64,000 bases of DNA from Rhizocola hellebori (GCF_016862955.1 NZ_BONY01000041.1:22460-86459); one strand, 5' to 3'. Counted from the first letter of the stretch, positions 52,701-62,339 are shown. Notes: a model not told the origin generated them from the sequence alone. Translations and numbers: made by a program.

Positions 52701-55700
52701 TCCGCGGTGAGGTACTTGTCACCGAAGATGGTCGCGCCTCCGTCGCCGCCGATGATGTGGTCGTGGTCCAGGCCGCCGACGAGCAGCTTGATCTCCGACT
52801 GCGCCCCGGCCGGCAACGGCTGGTGGACCACGGGCCGGAACGGCCCATAGGCGTCGGTGCCGTCCTGCTCCTGGACGTCGGAGGGCTCCGCGATCACGTA
52901 GTCGTCACCCGGGCCGCCGAAGATCTGGTCGGTGCCGAAACCGCCGAGCAGCACGTCGTTGCCGCCGTAGCCGTAGACCTTTCCTGTCTGGCCGTTGGCC
53001 GAGTGGGAGACCACGAGGTCGACACCTGCGGCCCCGTAGACCTCGTCCACACCTCCGCCGGTGTCCACGTTGTTGATCACGGTGGTGTCACCGGTACCCA
53101 CATCATCCACATCGGACGAAATCGCCTGTGAGTATGTGTAGATCTTGTCGTTGCCGTTGCCGCCGTTGACAGTGTCGGCACCGGCGCCACCCACCAGGAT
53201 GTTCGGCCCGTTGGCGTGGGTGTCGTCGGACATCGTCGCGATGATGTCGTCACCACCGTTGCCGTAGACGGTGTTGGCGCCGTGGCCAACCGTCAGCGTG
53301 TCAATGCCTGTTCCACCATCCACATCGGATGCCGGTGCCACGAGGTTGTCCCAGTCGATCGCGTTGGACAGCGGCACGGTGTCCTTCTCCCCCGCCACCG
53401 TGATGTTGCGCTGCGCATTGCCCAGCGTGCCGTCACCGGCCACGATGCTGTTGCCCTCGCCGGTGGTGATGGTGTCGTTGCCGCCACCGCCGGTAACCCA
53501 CGAGACCTTCCCGGCCTCCTCGGCCGTCACGATGATGTCGTCGCCGTCGCGACCGTCCACAAAGGCCGCTCCGGTGCCGGTGCGGATCGAGTCGATACCC
53601 TCCGAGCCCATGACCACCGCGGTCTTGTCGAAGCTGGAGGTCTCCTGACTCGAGCTGTTCGGGTTGCCGTCGCCGAGCAACACCACCGACATCGCGGTCT
53701 TGCTCGGATCGCTGACGGTGTAGCCGCGTCCGTCGATCACGACCCGGGTCAGGCTGGGGTCCATGAACTCCTGCCGGCGGCCCAGCGCCTCGACGGCGAA
53801 ACCGTCAAAGTCGTTGCTGGGGTTGAGGTCCTCGGGCGGGTCGGCGAAGTGCAGGGCGTAAACCTTGAACGAGTCGCCGTTGTAGGTGTCCGAGGTGTTG
53901 GACCACACCTTGTCGCCGCGCTGGTCCTTCTGGCCGAACTTGCCAGCGAAGACCACCAGCGTGTCGCCGGTCGTGCCGCCAAGCTGAGGTGGTGGCGGAT
54001 CACAGTCCGGTTGCGCCCTGAAGTCCAGCAGGGTCGCGTTGACCAGGGTGAAGCTCCACCTCTTCTTGAACAGGAACAGGTTGATCTCGAAGTACACGCG
54101 CAGGAAGACACTCAGGCGCCCGCTGGTCGTGAATAGACAGATCGGGTTGACCAGAAGGCGTTGCAGGAACTCACTTGTGCGGAACTTGCCGTCGTTGTTC
54201 GGGTCGTTCCAGCTGAAGCCGATGGTCAGCTGGATGCCGCCCTCGACTCCCACCTTGATGATGACCACGCTGATCTCGGCCCCGGCCGCGATCTCGCCGC
54301 GCAGCGTCACCACCGGCACGGCGTTGCCCTGGTCGTCGGTGGTCTTGAAGTAGAGCCCGTCGAGCAGGTCGATCGGCTTGAGCGAGGTGCCGTTGGACGC
54401 CGCCTCGATCGCGCTGCGGATGCCCTTGGTGTCCAGGCCGGCGATGAACCGGGCGGTCACCGAGGCGCTGCCGGAGAGCGTGATGAAGACCGGCGGCGGT
54501 GCGTAAACCGGCCCGAAGGACTGCCGCCAGCTGAACCCGAGCGACAGCGGACCCGAATCGAAGCTGATCAGCTCGACGTCCTGGCCCATCAACAGACCGA
54601 ACAGCGATGCCGGGTTGTCGAAGATGGGGAACTTGAAGCCCAGCTTGGCGTCGTTGCCGTTGCTGAAGATCTTCTCGCCGTTGGCCTTGTTGTCGACCGC
54701 GCTCTTGACCGACGCGCTGCTGGCCGGCTGCGGGTTTTCGATCAGCGTCTGTGCCGAGGCCGGGGAGGCCAGTGTGGTCAGCGCCTTGGCCGGGTTGACG
54801 AAGAACGTGCCAAGCGGGATCTTGCAGGTGCTCGTACAGGTCGGCACCTTGCGCACGAAATCGATGACGGCCTTGATGGTGTGCACGAACTTCAGGTCCG
54901 GGCCACCGGCCAGGGTGCTGAAGGTCTGTGCCAGCCAGATCAGCGTGATGTCAGGACCGCCCGCGGCATGCGACAGGTCAGACAGCACGGGGATAGGCGC
55001 GTAAAGCGTGTCGATGACCGGCTGCAGCGGGCCGGTGACCGACTTCAGCTTCTCCAGGATCGGCTTGAGAATCTTGGTGAAGAACGCGCCCGCGTCGATC
55101 GCGATGTTGGTGAACTCGATGTGCAGATCGCCCGCCTGCAGCTCGCCGGACGCATTGGACAGACCCCAGGTGAGCTTGAAGTCGGCGCTGATCCCGGGCA
55201 GGGCCGAGCCGATGTCGCTGGAGGGATCGATGCGGGCGGTCAGCTCCCAGTCGATATTGACGGTCGCGGTCAGGTTGGTCTTGAGCCACGTGCCCAGGTC
55301 ACCCATCTCGGCCAGGGTCAGCTTGGCGTCGTTGTCCGCGGTGCACGGGGTCGGCGTGAAGCAGCTCTGCTCGGTTTCCGAGCCGCGCAGATCGATGCCG
55401 AAATACGCTGTCACCAAAGGCGTGGTGGTCTTCTTGTGCGCGGTGACCTGAATGAAGGCCAGCTGCGCGTCGAGGTCGCCGGCGTCGAAAGATGCGCCGA
55501 TCTGCAGCTCGGGCGAGAGGTCGCTGCCCGAATGCGTGGCGACGTAGAAGCCCTCGGTGCGGTCGAGCACCAGGTCGAGGTGCAACTTCCAGCCCAGTTT
55601 GACTTGCACGCCGCCGGTGGCGCCCTGTTTGGCTTTCAGCGACAGGCCCGGGATGCCGAGGTTGAGCGGCACATCCATGCCCAGGCAGTCTGTCCCGGCG

Positions 55701-58700
55701 CAACCCTCCGCAATGGACGGATCGCCCTTGGCTGCGGTGCCGCTCAAGCGGACCCGCTGCACCTCGGTCAGCGAACACGGCACGGCCACACCGTCGATGC
55801 AGTCGACGATGACGGTGAACGCCGGGTCGATCTCGTGCAGTGCGGTCTCCAGCGCGGTCTTGAGGCCGTCGCTGTTGGCGGGGGCGTTGGCCAGCGCGTC
55901 GCCGATCTTCGCCTTGATGTCCTCGCGCAGCTGGTGGATGAAGCGCTCGCCCTGCTGCAGGTCTTCGCCGACCAGCGGCAGTTTGCCGTCGAAACTGGCC
56001 AGCCGCAAGGCTTCTTCAACCTTCGCCAGGTACCCGTCGATGCCGACATTGAAATCGGTGAACTTCAGGGCCAGCGCGTTGAGGCAGGGCCCGAGATCGG
56101 GCAGGGTCGAGGTCGGGGTCAGGCTCGTGTCGAGCTGGAAGGAGAGCACGTTCGCGCCAGGTGGCGACGTGCAGTCGTTGATGAAGATCGGTGCGCGGGC
56201 GCAGAGGGGCACGTTGGCACCGCCCACCCCACCACCGCAGTCGGTGCCGTCGGTGGTCAGCGAGGGCGTCAATCCCAGCAGAGCGTCGATCACCGGAAGG
56301 TCGTCAGTGGACGGATTGGCCAGCGCGAACTTGAGATTGCCCTGCACGCTGGCGAAGTCGCTGGGGCCCTTGCCGATGTCGATGCCGAGCGGGCCTACCC
56401 GGGCGGCGAGGGCGACGTCGGTGGCCGCCGCGGCGACGGTAACGCTGGCCGAGGAGTCGTGATCGAGCAGCGGTGCGGCGTCCAACGCCAACGGCAGCAA
56501 CAGCCCGAGCTGTGCCCGGCCGCTGATGTCGAGCGACACCGCGCCGGAGGAGTCCAGGCTCACCAGGTCGCCGACGCCGGACCAGTTGAACTTGATGGGT
56601 TGCGCGACGCGGAAGTGCCGCCGCCAGTCCAAGCCGATGCGCAGGTAGGGGCCGCCCTCGCGCTGGTCGAGCGTGAAGCTCACCCCGCTGCCGTCGCCGA
56701 TGGCCTTGTTCACCATGTCCAGCGCGTCCTGCAGCGTTTCGGGTGGCTGAGCCAGCAGCTTGTCCACGGCCTCGACGAGCTCCGGCCGGACGGCATACGC
56801 CGCACCGAGTTCCGGCGTCGGCGTGCCGCCCGCGGCGATGCGCAGGGTCTTGCCGTCGACCACGTCGAGGATGCGATAAGCCTTGCTACCTATGACGATG
56901 GTACGGTCTTTGAGCTTCGCGCCGAACGCCGCGTCGCCCTCGCGGGCGTCGTCGGTGAGCAGGAAGTCGGAGCCGTCGGCCGTGTAGCTGACCTTCCCGC
57001 CCACGCCGCTCTCGTCGTTGCCCAGCAGCTGCCGCGCGCTCTTGCCCACCAACGGGATTTCCTGGTCGAGCAGCCCACTGCCGCCGTTGGCCGAGGCGAG
57101 CGCGCCGTTCACCAGCTTGAGCGCCTCAACGACCGTCGCGAATAGAGCGTTGGGGTCGTCGGCGTTGAAGTCGAGCGAGAACAGGCCGTCCAGGTTGTCG
57201 GCGTTGATGACCGGCTCGCCTCCGGCCTCCCAGCTGAACGTGACGGTCGCGCCCTGGCCCAGCGCGCCGGTGTCACCAGGCACACTGATCTTCGCCTGGC
57301 CGGTGGTGCGCACCGATGAGGTGACCGCGAACAGACCGGCAGGGTTGGACTGCAACTGCTGGAAAAGCGTCCCCAGGCTGATGTCCTGCGCCTGCTGGAA
57401 CTTCACCTCGAGCATGGTGGGCGCGCCGAAGGCGGGGCCCACCGACAGTGAGCCGTTGAGGCGCACCTTGAGGAAGCCGACTTTCGCGTAGAAGTCGATG
57501 GCACTCGAAATGGGGAAGTTCGCGGTGAACAGCGGTGTGTTCGGGTCGGTGCGCAGCAGCATGCGGTCCGCGTTGGCCAGCGGGCTGCCCAGGTCGTCGC
57601 GCAGGTCGAGCACGAGCGTGATCGAGGCGGTGTAGCTGGGTTTCACCATGGCCAGGCTCGACTGCGCGTTGGCTGTGCGCACGCCGATGAACTTGCCCTC
57701 GTCCACCTCAGCGGTGAGCTTGCTTCCGAATTCGACCGCACCGATGTGCGCCTCGGAGCTGCTGATCACCCAGGTGCTGTCGTCGGCAGGGCGGCCACCG
57801 ATCCACTCGGCGTCCAGGGTCACCGAGTTGGCGGTGTTGTCCTTGACCGTGCCGGCCGAGGTGCCCGCCACCACCCGTTGCCCCTTGAGCGCTCCAGCGG
57901 TGAACCTGTTGGTGGGCAGCGTGAATCCGTCGGGCAGGAAGGTCGCTCCCTTGCCCGACACGCCGGCTGCGCCCGGGTCGAGCGCCTCGTCCACTGTGGA
58001 CGTGCGGGTGAGACTGATCGTGAAAGCCAGCTTGTCGCCAACGAACGACAGTGGTGTGCTGGTCAGCAGACCTTCGTCGCTGAGCAGTTTGAGCAGTTGC
58101 TGGATCGAGCTGAACTTCGGCTGCCCGGCGCGGGCTGGATCGTCCACGCCCACCACGAATTCGGGGTCTTCCGGCCTGGGGTACACGTACTTCTTGAGGA
58201 AGGCCACCACCTTCTCATTGATCTTCACTGCGTCGGCGAAGCTGCCCTTGAGGAACGGCAGATCCAGGTTTCCCGCGCCGCCACTCTGCTGCACGCCTGC
58301 GATGAGCATCGCCAGCTGGGCCAGCCCGGCCGCCAGGTCCTGCGGCGTCATGTTCTTGAACTTGCCGATGACACCGTCAAGCCCGGTGGTCGTCACTTCC
58401 GGCGCGCCGGTGCTGATCGCGGGCCAGGTCACGTTGATGGTGGCGTTGAGGGCCGGCAGGCCCGCGGGTGCGCCCGTCGCGGCCGCGCCCAGCTTGAGCA
58501 CTGCGGTCACCGAGCCCGGACCGGCCTCGTTCTCGGTGTCGGAGACCTTCCCGCCACCGGAACTATCCAGCGCCACCTGGACCAGGCCGGCCAGTGAACC
58601 GGCGCCGGCCAGCTCGCCGCCGGATCCGAAGGCCAGCTTTCCGTCATGGTTGGGGTCGTTGACGGTACCCAGAAAATGGGCAGTTGCCCTTAAAGACGTG

Positions 58701-59326
58701 TCACCGCTGAGCAGAGCGACTTGCAGGATGCCCACCGAGGCGCTGACGTTTTGCAGGTCGGCGCGGAACGTGGCGATGGCGTCGATGTCCAGGCGCGGCG
58801 CGTCGGCGTCGCTGACCAGAAACACCTCGCCGTTGACGTAGCGCGCCTTGAGCCGCAGGGTAGCCCAGCCGGTCACCTTCACCGCGGCCGCCGCGGTGAT
58901 GCCCGCGACGGTGAAGTCCTTGTCCACCACCTCGCGCTTGGCGGTCAGGCTCAGGTCCAGCTGCTTGCCTCCGTCTACATCGGACACAATGCTGGTCAGG
59001 AACGCGCCGCCACCGAGGTCACGGTGGTCGTTGGTCAGCCCGTTGGCGACCAGGCCGTCGGAGACCTTGCGCACCAGCGTGTCCGCGTCGACCAGCGATC
59101 CCGGGCTGACGCTCAGCAGCGCAAGCGGCTGGGCGAGCAGGCCCACCCGGCTCAGCCCACCCTCGGCCCAGGTGGCCGTGTCGGCCATCACCTGCTTGAG
59201 CGCCGTTTCATAGGCGGGCGGATCCGCGTGCGCGGGTGAGGAAGTGACAACTACGGCCACCGGAACCACGACTGCCAGGGCCAGAATCTGGCCCAGGGCG
59301 CGACGAATCCGCTGAAGTCCCAACAT
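49766..59326 (-). CDS. Giant secreted calcium-binding RTX-repeat protein, 3186 aa
   Basis: Signal peptide 1-35 (RALGQILALAVVVPVAVVV, then SSPAHADP). Residues 36 to about 1850 are a long beta-rich region built of irregular repeats (domains with aspartate/glycine turns and DLSLTAK, GATVTFSWEAGGEP-type strands), probably adhesive. From about 1900 to 2960 many RTX nonapeptides (GGDGDD-x, GGNGNDKIY, DGDYAEGN) bind Ca2+ as beta-rolls. The end (to 3186) is a unique Cys-poor domain. There is no type I exporter nearby; the Sec signal explains export. GGAGTCATC precedes the ATG. An adhesin, matrix or ice-/surface-binding role are all possible. Confidence 0.85.
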   Translation of the reverse strand: MLGLQRIRRALGQILALAVVVPVAVVVTSSPAHADPPAYETALKQVMADTATWAEGGLSRVGLLAQPLALLSVSPGSLVDADTLVRKVSDGLVANGLTNDHRDLGGGAFLTSIVSDVDGGKQLDLSLTAKREVVDKDFTVAGITAAAAVKVTGWATLRLKARYVNGEVFLVSDADAPRLDIDAIATFRADLQNVSASVGILQVALLSGDTSLRATAHFLGTVNDPNHDGKLAFGSGGELAGAGSLAGLVQVALDSSGGGKVSDTENEAGPGSVTAVLKLGAAATGAPAGLPALNATINVTWPAISTGAPEVTTTGLDGVIGKFKNMTPQDLAAGLAQLAMLIAGVQQSGGAGNLDLPFLKGSFADAVKINEKVVAFLKKYVYPRPEDPEFVVGVDDPARAGQPKFSSIQQLLKLLSDEGLLTSTPLSFVGDKLAFTISLTRTSTVDEALDPGAAGVSGKGATFLPDGFTLPTNRFTAGALKGQRVVAGTSAGTVKDNTANSVTLDAEWIGGRPADDSTWVISSSEAHIGAVEFGSKLTAEVDEGKFIGVRTANAQSSLAMVKPSYTASITLVLDLRDDLGSPLANADRMLLRTDPNTPLFTANFPISSAIDFYAKVGFLKVRLNGSLSVGPAFGAPTMLEVKFQQAQDISLGTLFQQLQSNPAGLFAVTSSVRTTGQAKISVPGDTGALGQGATVTFSWEAGGEPVINADNLDGLFSLDFNADDPNALFATVVEALKLVNGALASANGGSGLLDQEIPLVGKSARQLLGNDESGVGGKVSYTADGSDFLLTDDAREGDAAFGAKLKDRTIVIGSKAYRILDVVDGKTLRIAAGGTPTPELGAAYAVRPELVEAVDKLLAQPPETLQDALDMVNKAIGDGSGVSFTLDQREGGPYLRIGLDWRRHFRVAQPIKFNWSGVGDLVSLDSSGAVSLDISGRAQLGLLLPLALDAAPLLDHDSSASVTVAAAATDVALAARVGPLGIDIGKGPSDFASVQGNLKFALANPSTDDLPVIDALLGLTPSLTTDGTDCGGGVGGANVPLCARAPIFINDCTSPPGANVLSFQLDTSLTPTSTLPDLGPCLNALALKFTDFNVGIDGYLAKVEEALRLASFDGKLPLVGEDLQQGERFIHQLREDIKAKIGDALANAPANSDGLKTALETALHEIDPAFTVIVDCIDGVAVPCSLTEVQRVRLSGTAAKGDPSIAEGCAGTDCLGMDVPLNLGIPGLSLKAKQGATGGVQVKLGWKLHLDLVLDRTEGFYVATHSGSDLSPELQIGASFDAGDLDAQLAFIQVTAHKKTTTPLVTAYFGIDLRGSETEQSCFTPTPCTADNDAKLTLAEMGDLGTWLKTNLTATVNIDWELTARIDPSSDIGSALPGISADFKLTWGLSNASGELQAGDLHIEFTNIAIDAGAFFTKILKPILEKLKSVTGPLQPVIDTLYAPIPVLSDLSHAAGGPDITLIWLAQTFSTLAGGPDLKFVHTIKAVIDFVRKVPTCTSTCKIPLGTFFVNPAKALTTLASPASAQTLIENPQPASSASVKSAVDNKANGEKIFSNGNDAKLGFKFPIFDNPASLFGLLMGQDVELISFDSGPLSLGFSWRQSFGPVYAPPPVFITLSGSASVTARFIAGLDTKGIRSAIEAASNGTSLKPIDLLDGLYFKTTDDQGNAVPVVTLRGEIAAGAEISVVIIKVGVEGGIQLTIGFSWNDPNNDGKFRTSEFLQRLLVNPICLFTTSGRLSVFLRVYFEINLFLFKKRWSFTLVNATLLDFRAQPDCDPPPPQLGGTTGDTLVVFAGKFGQKDQRGDKVWSNTSDTYNGDSFKVYALHFADPPEDLNPSNDFDGFAVEALGRRQEFMDPSLTRVVIDGRGYTVSDPSKTAMSVVLLGDGNPNSSSQETSSFDKTAVVMGSEGIDSIRTGTGAAFVDGRDGDDIIVTAEEAGKVSWVTGGGGNDTITTGEGNSIVAGDGTLGNAQRNITVAGEKDTVPLSNAIDWDNLVAPASDVDGGTGIDTLTVGHGANTVYGNGGDDIIATMSDDTHANGPNILVGGAGADTVNGGNGNDKIYTYSQAISSDVDDVGTGDTTVINNVDTGGGVDEVYGAAGVDLVVSHSANGQTGKVYGYGGNDVLLGGFGTDQIFGGPGDDYVIAEPSDVQEQDGTDAYGPFRPVVHQPLPAGAQSEIKLLVGGLDHDHIIGGDGGATIFGDKYLTAETCADNTNYVQVNPADQGASDLILGGAGADVVSAGSGDDRTELGAGNDRACGQLGNDTLQLGGGGDKGWGGPGTDTVYGEAGADFLYGNEDNDGLYGGSEVDTAEGNNGTDNIIGGDGDDFLFGGTRAAEAADQGDFLYGESGADHLVGDNGTAAGYPLDLTGLFPLAGGADVIFGGVGNDFAYGGLANDTINGDDDNDVIEGNNATDTIHGGTGTDAIIGGSSETAAPGTGRPDDGDFLYGDADADLIAGDNAVITTGPSTRLTLGRGTLERQITLLDLGFTPAAGTSGNDLINGDAGNDVLLGQRGTDRVQGGTESDYAEGGPDSDWVEGDAGDDDLVGGSFTSAPATQPDTADGLFGGPGSDVILGDNGVVLRPVGPELPSPVTSRTGADGLPIVPRIVTLYDKAAADTTRSGADRISGGDGVDLAWGQDGDDAISGDGDGDYAEGNGGADTLRGDVGLGVAGHATVTPLPAQPWPGTAGPTAVLVGVSTPDGQDDLIGGSSAQAFRDVADVIEGNGADDVILGDNGSLLRTIVNGKDKVYTERYPTGANLTNATIVRSHDPALPGPSTRFCTTAQATCEPATAFGADVAYGDDGNDGIWAQDGDDTVYGGNGDDDLFGELGADTIYGEAGQDAIVGDRGGVMNQYLNADDVAALGFTVTVSGVPQESFTGFRAGYYDRRVDLLHDTDGDVWVGTSTGTPMAYDGISFGGNDRIRGGSGNDNLHGALGDDLINGDSGGDMVFGSRGSDILYGGKGCDPVLDANEPECKTGGVFDPKARGSRDQFVDHVFGGASISVDQGINSDLLDFKPRGTYPDCVPGLWPQTIGSVTKDPCVWFEWTDQTNASLADNQNHQGTDWLYGGWDRDVLQGDVAQNGPNAGDRLIDWNGSYNLYTHCNAANGGYNDIRQHSPSMQNFLTKIAWSDSLGRSVTDVTTAGTSAFIELGFTYMSDTGAHGAGSAYPTTPGHFDDPTSCTD
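50430..53600 (-). repeat. DNA region encoding RTX nonapeptide repeats
   Basis: Within the giant gene, short GGCGGnGACGAC-like units recur with a period of about 27 bases. They encode GGxGxD-type Ca2+-binding nonapeptides in several blocks separated by unique 40-100-residue segments. The limits are approximate. The regular code makes open frames on other strands and phases, which are not genes. Confidence 0.8.
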
Positions 59327-59511
59327 GATGACTCCGCCCAGAGATCAGCCGCGCACCGACCGATTACGTATTCAAGAATCGAGGTTTGTGCTCCCGTACA
59401 ACATCGGAGGAATTCGACTACGGCAATGTATCTGTCGGTATACGGACAGTTACTTTGCGTCCTGATAATGTGCAGTATGTGTGGGGTCCTGAGGAATGAC
59501 GGGGGTGGGGC

Positions 59512-60378
59512 ATGTCTGCTGGTTACCAATTGAGGGGAGCCTTTGACCAGCAGGACTATTCACCGACCCCGGACGAGCTCTACTGGCTACTGGACAACCT
59601 TGGCCTTGATGAGCCCCCGTGGATTGTCATCGAGTCGCACGAGGCCGCCGGACGGTTCATCCAAGCGCTCTCCGTGGGGAAACGGAGGATCGACGTCGAG
59701 GTCCGTGAAGGCAGGCATGTGGAGTTGTTCGCATTTCCCGCAGTAGATGTACTCACCGCACATCAGGTGATCCTCGGATGTCTGTCGAGCGGCCAGAACT
59801 GGGCGGAGATCGGCAGCCGCATTACGGCCGAGCCGGAAACCTTGTCGTATGACTATTCGAGGAGCGGCCTATCCGTTCAGGTAGCCCTTTTCGACCACGT
59901 CGAGCGCACGAAGCAGCTCGGCGTCGTCACGAAACCCTCGCCGATGATCAACTGGGGCGCTCTTCTGGTGGCCGGTGGTGACATCTGGCCGGTCTCTGGG
60001 CCCGGGCAGGTTACGGTCGTCTTCGAAGGATCCACTCCGGGGCAGCGACATGGAATCTCGATCTCCAGTGCGCAGCCCGCGCTTGAGTTCGATGGGCAAG
60101 CAGAAGTGCCCGAAGTCATTCTCTGGCCTGAAGACGACCGGAACGAATTCGTCGTCCACTATGACGATCTGACCGATTCTCTACGAATCACCAACGTATT
60201 TCTCTACGGTGACGGCAAAGCGGCTCGGGTCCAGCGATGGGTCGGCAACTCGGCGTTGTGGGTCGAGATCGTCAGCGCTCAGGAGCGCGTCTATCACTGC
60301 AATTACAGCTCGACGTCCCCGCCGACCTTTAACGATCTCGTTTGCAGACTCTCTCTGACCGAGAGTGCTTCCGCCTGA
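59512..60378 (+). CDS. Two-part hypothetical protein, DUF6209-like C-terminus, 288 aa
   Basis: Residues 1-110 (ELYWLLDNLGLDEPPWIVIE, GCLSSGQNW) resemble a short Imm1/helix-strand module; residues 130-288 contain VTVVFEGSTPGQRHGI, RNEFVVHYDDLTDSL, RWVGNSALWVEI and PTFNDLVCRL, which I tentatively place in DUF6209. No export signal. Divergent from the giant secreted protein with a 185-bp gap. If it is an immunity-type protein the partner is not evident. Confidence 0.6.
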   Translation: MSAGYQLRGAFDQQDYSPTPDELYWLLDNLGLDEPPWIVIESHEAAGRFIQALSVGKRRIDVEVREGRHVELFAFPAVDVLTAHQVILGCLSSGQNWAEIGSRITAEPETLSYDYSRSGLSVQVALFDHVERTKQLGVVTKPSPMINWGALLVAGGDIWPVSGPGQVTVVFEGSTPGQRHGISISSAQPALEFDGQAEVPEVILWPEDDRNEFVVHYDDLTDSLRITNVFLYGDGKAARVQRWVGNSALWVEIVSAQERVYHCNYSSTSPPTFNDLVCRLSLTESASA

Positions 60379-60401
60379 GCCCTGCCATAGGCTCACTCGA
60401 T

Positions 60402-61397
60402 ATGCGCGTCACCCACTCGCTCCTGCACACCGACGACCTCGCCCGGCTCGTAGCACGGGAGTACGCCATCGCCGCGCCCGTCAAAGTGAGCCTGCTCAAC
60501 CGCGGCTTCAACGACACCTACCTCGTCACCGACGCCGAGGGCGAACGCCGCGTACTGCGGGTCTACAACCGGGACAAATACTGGATCCGCTCGGAATCCG
60601 ATCTCCGCTTCGAGCTCGACCTGCTTGAGCACCTGGCCGCTTCCGGGCTGGGCGTCATCCGCCCCTACCAGCGAACCGTCGGCGACCGGCTCGGCCGGCT
60701 GACCGCACCCGAAGGCGAACGCTACTTCGCCCTGTTCACCTACGCACCCGGCAAGCCCTCATACGACGGCACGACGACCGCCGGGCAATGGCGCGAGTAT
60801 GGCGCCGGCATCGCCCGGATGCACCTGGAGATGGACGCCTTCCAAACCGGCTACGACCGCTACCACCTCGACGAAGGCATCCTTGTCGAACGGCCGCTGG
60901 CCGGCCTGGCACCCTATGCCAAGTCGGATAGGGCCGCGGCGGACCTCGCCGAACTCGGCGAAATCGGCAAGCGGCTGACCGGCGAAATTCATCGACTCCG
61001 AGCGATCCACGGCGCTTACGGGATCATCCATGCCGACCTGCACCGGGGCAATATCCACCTCAGCGACGACGGGCGGTTCGTCACGTTCGACTTCGATCAC
61101 TGTGGATTCGGGTTACGTGCATACGACCTAGTCACTTTCCATCGCGGGCCAGACTCGCCGGAAGAGGACCGCGAACGCTGGACAGCAGTCCTCGCCGGCT
61201 ACCAGCAGATCCGCCCCCTGAGCCAGGCCGAGACGGAGGCCTTGCCCGCACTGGCCGCCTGCCGGGCGATGTGGGACATCGGCGACTGGCTGGGCGCCGC
61301 CGACCGTACCGGTGACGCCTGGGTGACCGAAGCGCGGATCGCCAAGCTGCTGGCGGACATTCGCAAAACCGCGAGCGGTGGGGCCGATCAGAGCTGA
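60402..61397 (+). CDS. Aminoglycoside-phosphotransferase/homoserine-kinase-like protein, 331 aa
   Basis: A small-molecule kinase fold with LLNRGFNDTYLV (P-loop-like strand), YGIIHADLHRGNIHL (catalytic loop with Asp and Asn) and VTFDFDHCGFG (metal-binding DFD). Most like the APH/ThrB-2 family; the substrate, an amino alcohol or antibiotic, cannot be told. Starts at ATG 60402 and converges with the GNAT gene with a ten-base overlap. Confidence 0.8.
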   Translation: MRVTHSLLHTDDLARLVAREYAIAAPVKVSLLNRGFNDTYLVTDAEGERRVLRVYNRDKYWIRSESDLRFELDLLEHLAASGLGVIRPYQRTVGDRLGRLTAPEGERYFALFTYAPGKPSYDGTTTAGQWREYGAGIARMHLEMDAFQTGYDRYHLDEGILVERPLAGLAPYAKSDRAAADLAELGEIGKRLTGEIHRLRAIHGAYGIIHADLHRGNIHLSDDGRFVTFDFDHCGFGLRAYDLVTFHRGPDSPEEDRERWTAVLAGYQQIRPLSQAETEALPALAACRAMWDIGDWLGAADRTGDAWVTEARIAKLLADIRKTASGGADQS

Positions 61398-61972
61398 AGA
61401 CGCATGACCGGGCGGCTTGGGAACGTCCGTCCAATCTCGGTGAACCCGGCGGCCGCGAACATGGCCAACGTGCCCGTGAACAGAGACGATCCGCTGACAC
61501 GGGTCGCCGCCAGCTTTTCGACGTCGACGGGGTGACCTTCAACGGCAGTCGCACCGTGGTCACGCGCATGTGACACAGCTGCGTTCAGGAGCGCGTGACC
61601 AACACCCTGCCCACGGTGCCTAGCATCGACCACGAAACACGTCGCCCACCACGCACCCGAATCCTCAGGCAGGATGCGCTTGAGGGCACGGTGGGACAGC
61701 ACACCCGGAAGGTCGGAACGCGGCGAAACTCTCGACCACCCCACAGGCTGCTCATCAACAAACGCGACCAACCCGAACGGGACTGTTGCGGCGGTCATCT
61801 GGCGACGCAGCGCCGCACGTTGGTCTCGATCCGGCGCTGTGCCGACGAAACGTTGACACCAACACCACTGCGGATCGTTTCCGCGACGGCCGAAGCACGC
61901 CACCACATCATCCCAGCGATCCTCCGTCACCGGCAGCACTCGTAGCTGCCGGCCGTGCAGTGAAGCAGCCAT
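61388..61972 (-). CDS. GNAT acetyltransferase, 194 aa
   Basis: FVVDARHRGQGVGHALLNAA is the acetyl-CoA-binding loop and AAAGFTEIGRTFPSRPVMRL the C-terminal strand. Two close Cys (WCWC) in DPQWCWCQRF are distinctive of one actinobacterial GNAT group. ATG 61972 follows GGAGG by seven bases. Substrate unknown. Confidence 0.8.
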   Translation of the reverse strand: MAASLHGRQLRVLPVTEDRWDDVVACFGRRGNDPQWCWCQRFVGTAPDRDQRAALRRQMTAATVPFGLVAFVDEQPVGWSRVSPRSDLPGVLSHRALKRILPEDSGAWWATCFVVDARHRGQGVGHALLNAAVSHARDHGATAVEGHPVDVEKLAATRVSGSSLFTGTLAMFAAAGFTEIGRTFPSRPVMRLQL

Positions 61973-62090
61973 GCCAGAACCTCCGTGGCGCGTCATCATG
62001 AGTGATGCCCAGTCTCCGGCACAGTGCCGCTGCCGGTAAACACTCACCGAACGCCCCGGTTCCGTCGAGGACAATGGCGTGCCGTCATCA

Positions 62091-62327
62091 TTAGATATGC
62101 GGGCGATCCTCCGTTGACCGCGGCCTGGCCCGCAGCATGCCCGCCGCCTTGCCCACGACAGCACCGCTTACGGCGAAAGCGAATGCGGCTGCCGCCAGAC
62201 CCCAGCCACCGGCAGGCAACGCCGACCGGGCGAACAGGATCAGCAAACCGAACCCGGCGAGCCCGGCCAGCAATCCCAGCTGTCCCTCAAAGCATCCGCA
62301 GGTGCGGATGTCGTTGTCTGCGGACAC
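62091..62327 (-). CDS. Small two-helix membrane protein, 78 aa
   Basis: GTG 62327 follows GGAGGG. A short Cys-containing head (IRTCGCFEGQ) precedes two membrane helices (residues 16-36 and 40-62), then a basic Arg/Pro tail. Begins 12 bp after the stop of the PKD gene on the same strand, so it is the second gene of that unit. Family unknown. Confidence 0.65.
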   Translation of the reverse strand: MSADNDIRTCGCFEGQLGLLAGLAGFGLLILFARSALPAGGWGLAAAAFAFAVSGAVVGKAAGMLRARPRSTEDRPHI

Positions 62328-62339
62328 GGCGCTACCCTC

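Noticed and set aside
50430..53600. Regular short repeats considered as a CRISPR array
   Set aside because: The period is 27 bases and in frame with a protein, encoding GGxGxD nonapeptides; there are no unique spacers of constant length and no cas genes.
54161..57145. Long open frame of 994 codons on the opposite strand of the giant RTX gene
   Set aside because: It is the complement of a very GC-rich coding sequence; composition is Arg/Gly/Val-rich with no recognisable domain, and the minus-strand frame has a signal peptide, RTX repeats and a ribosome site.
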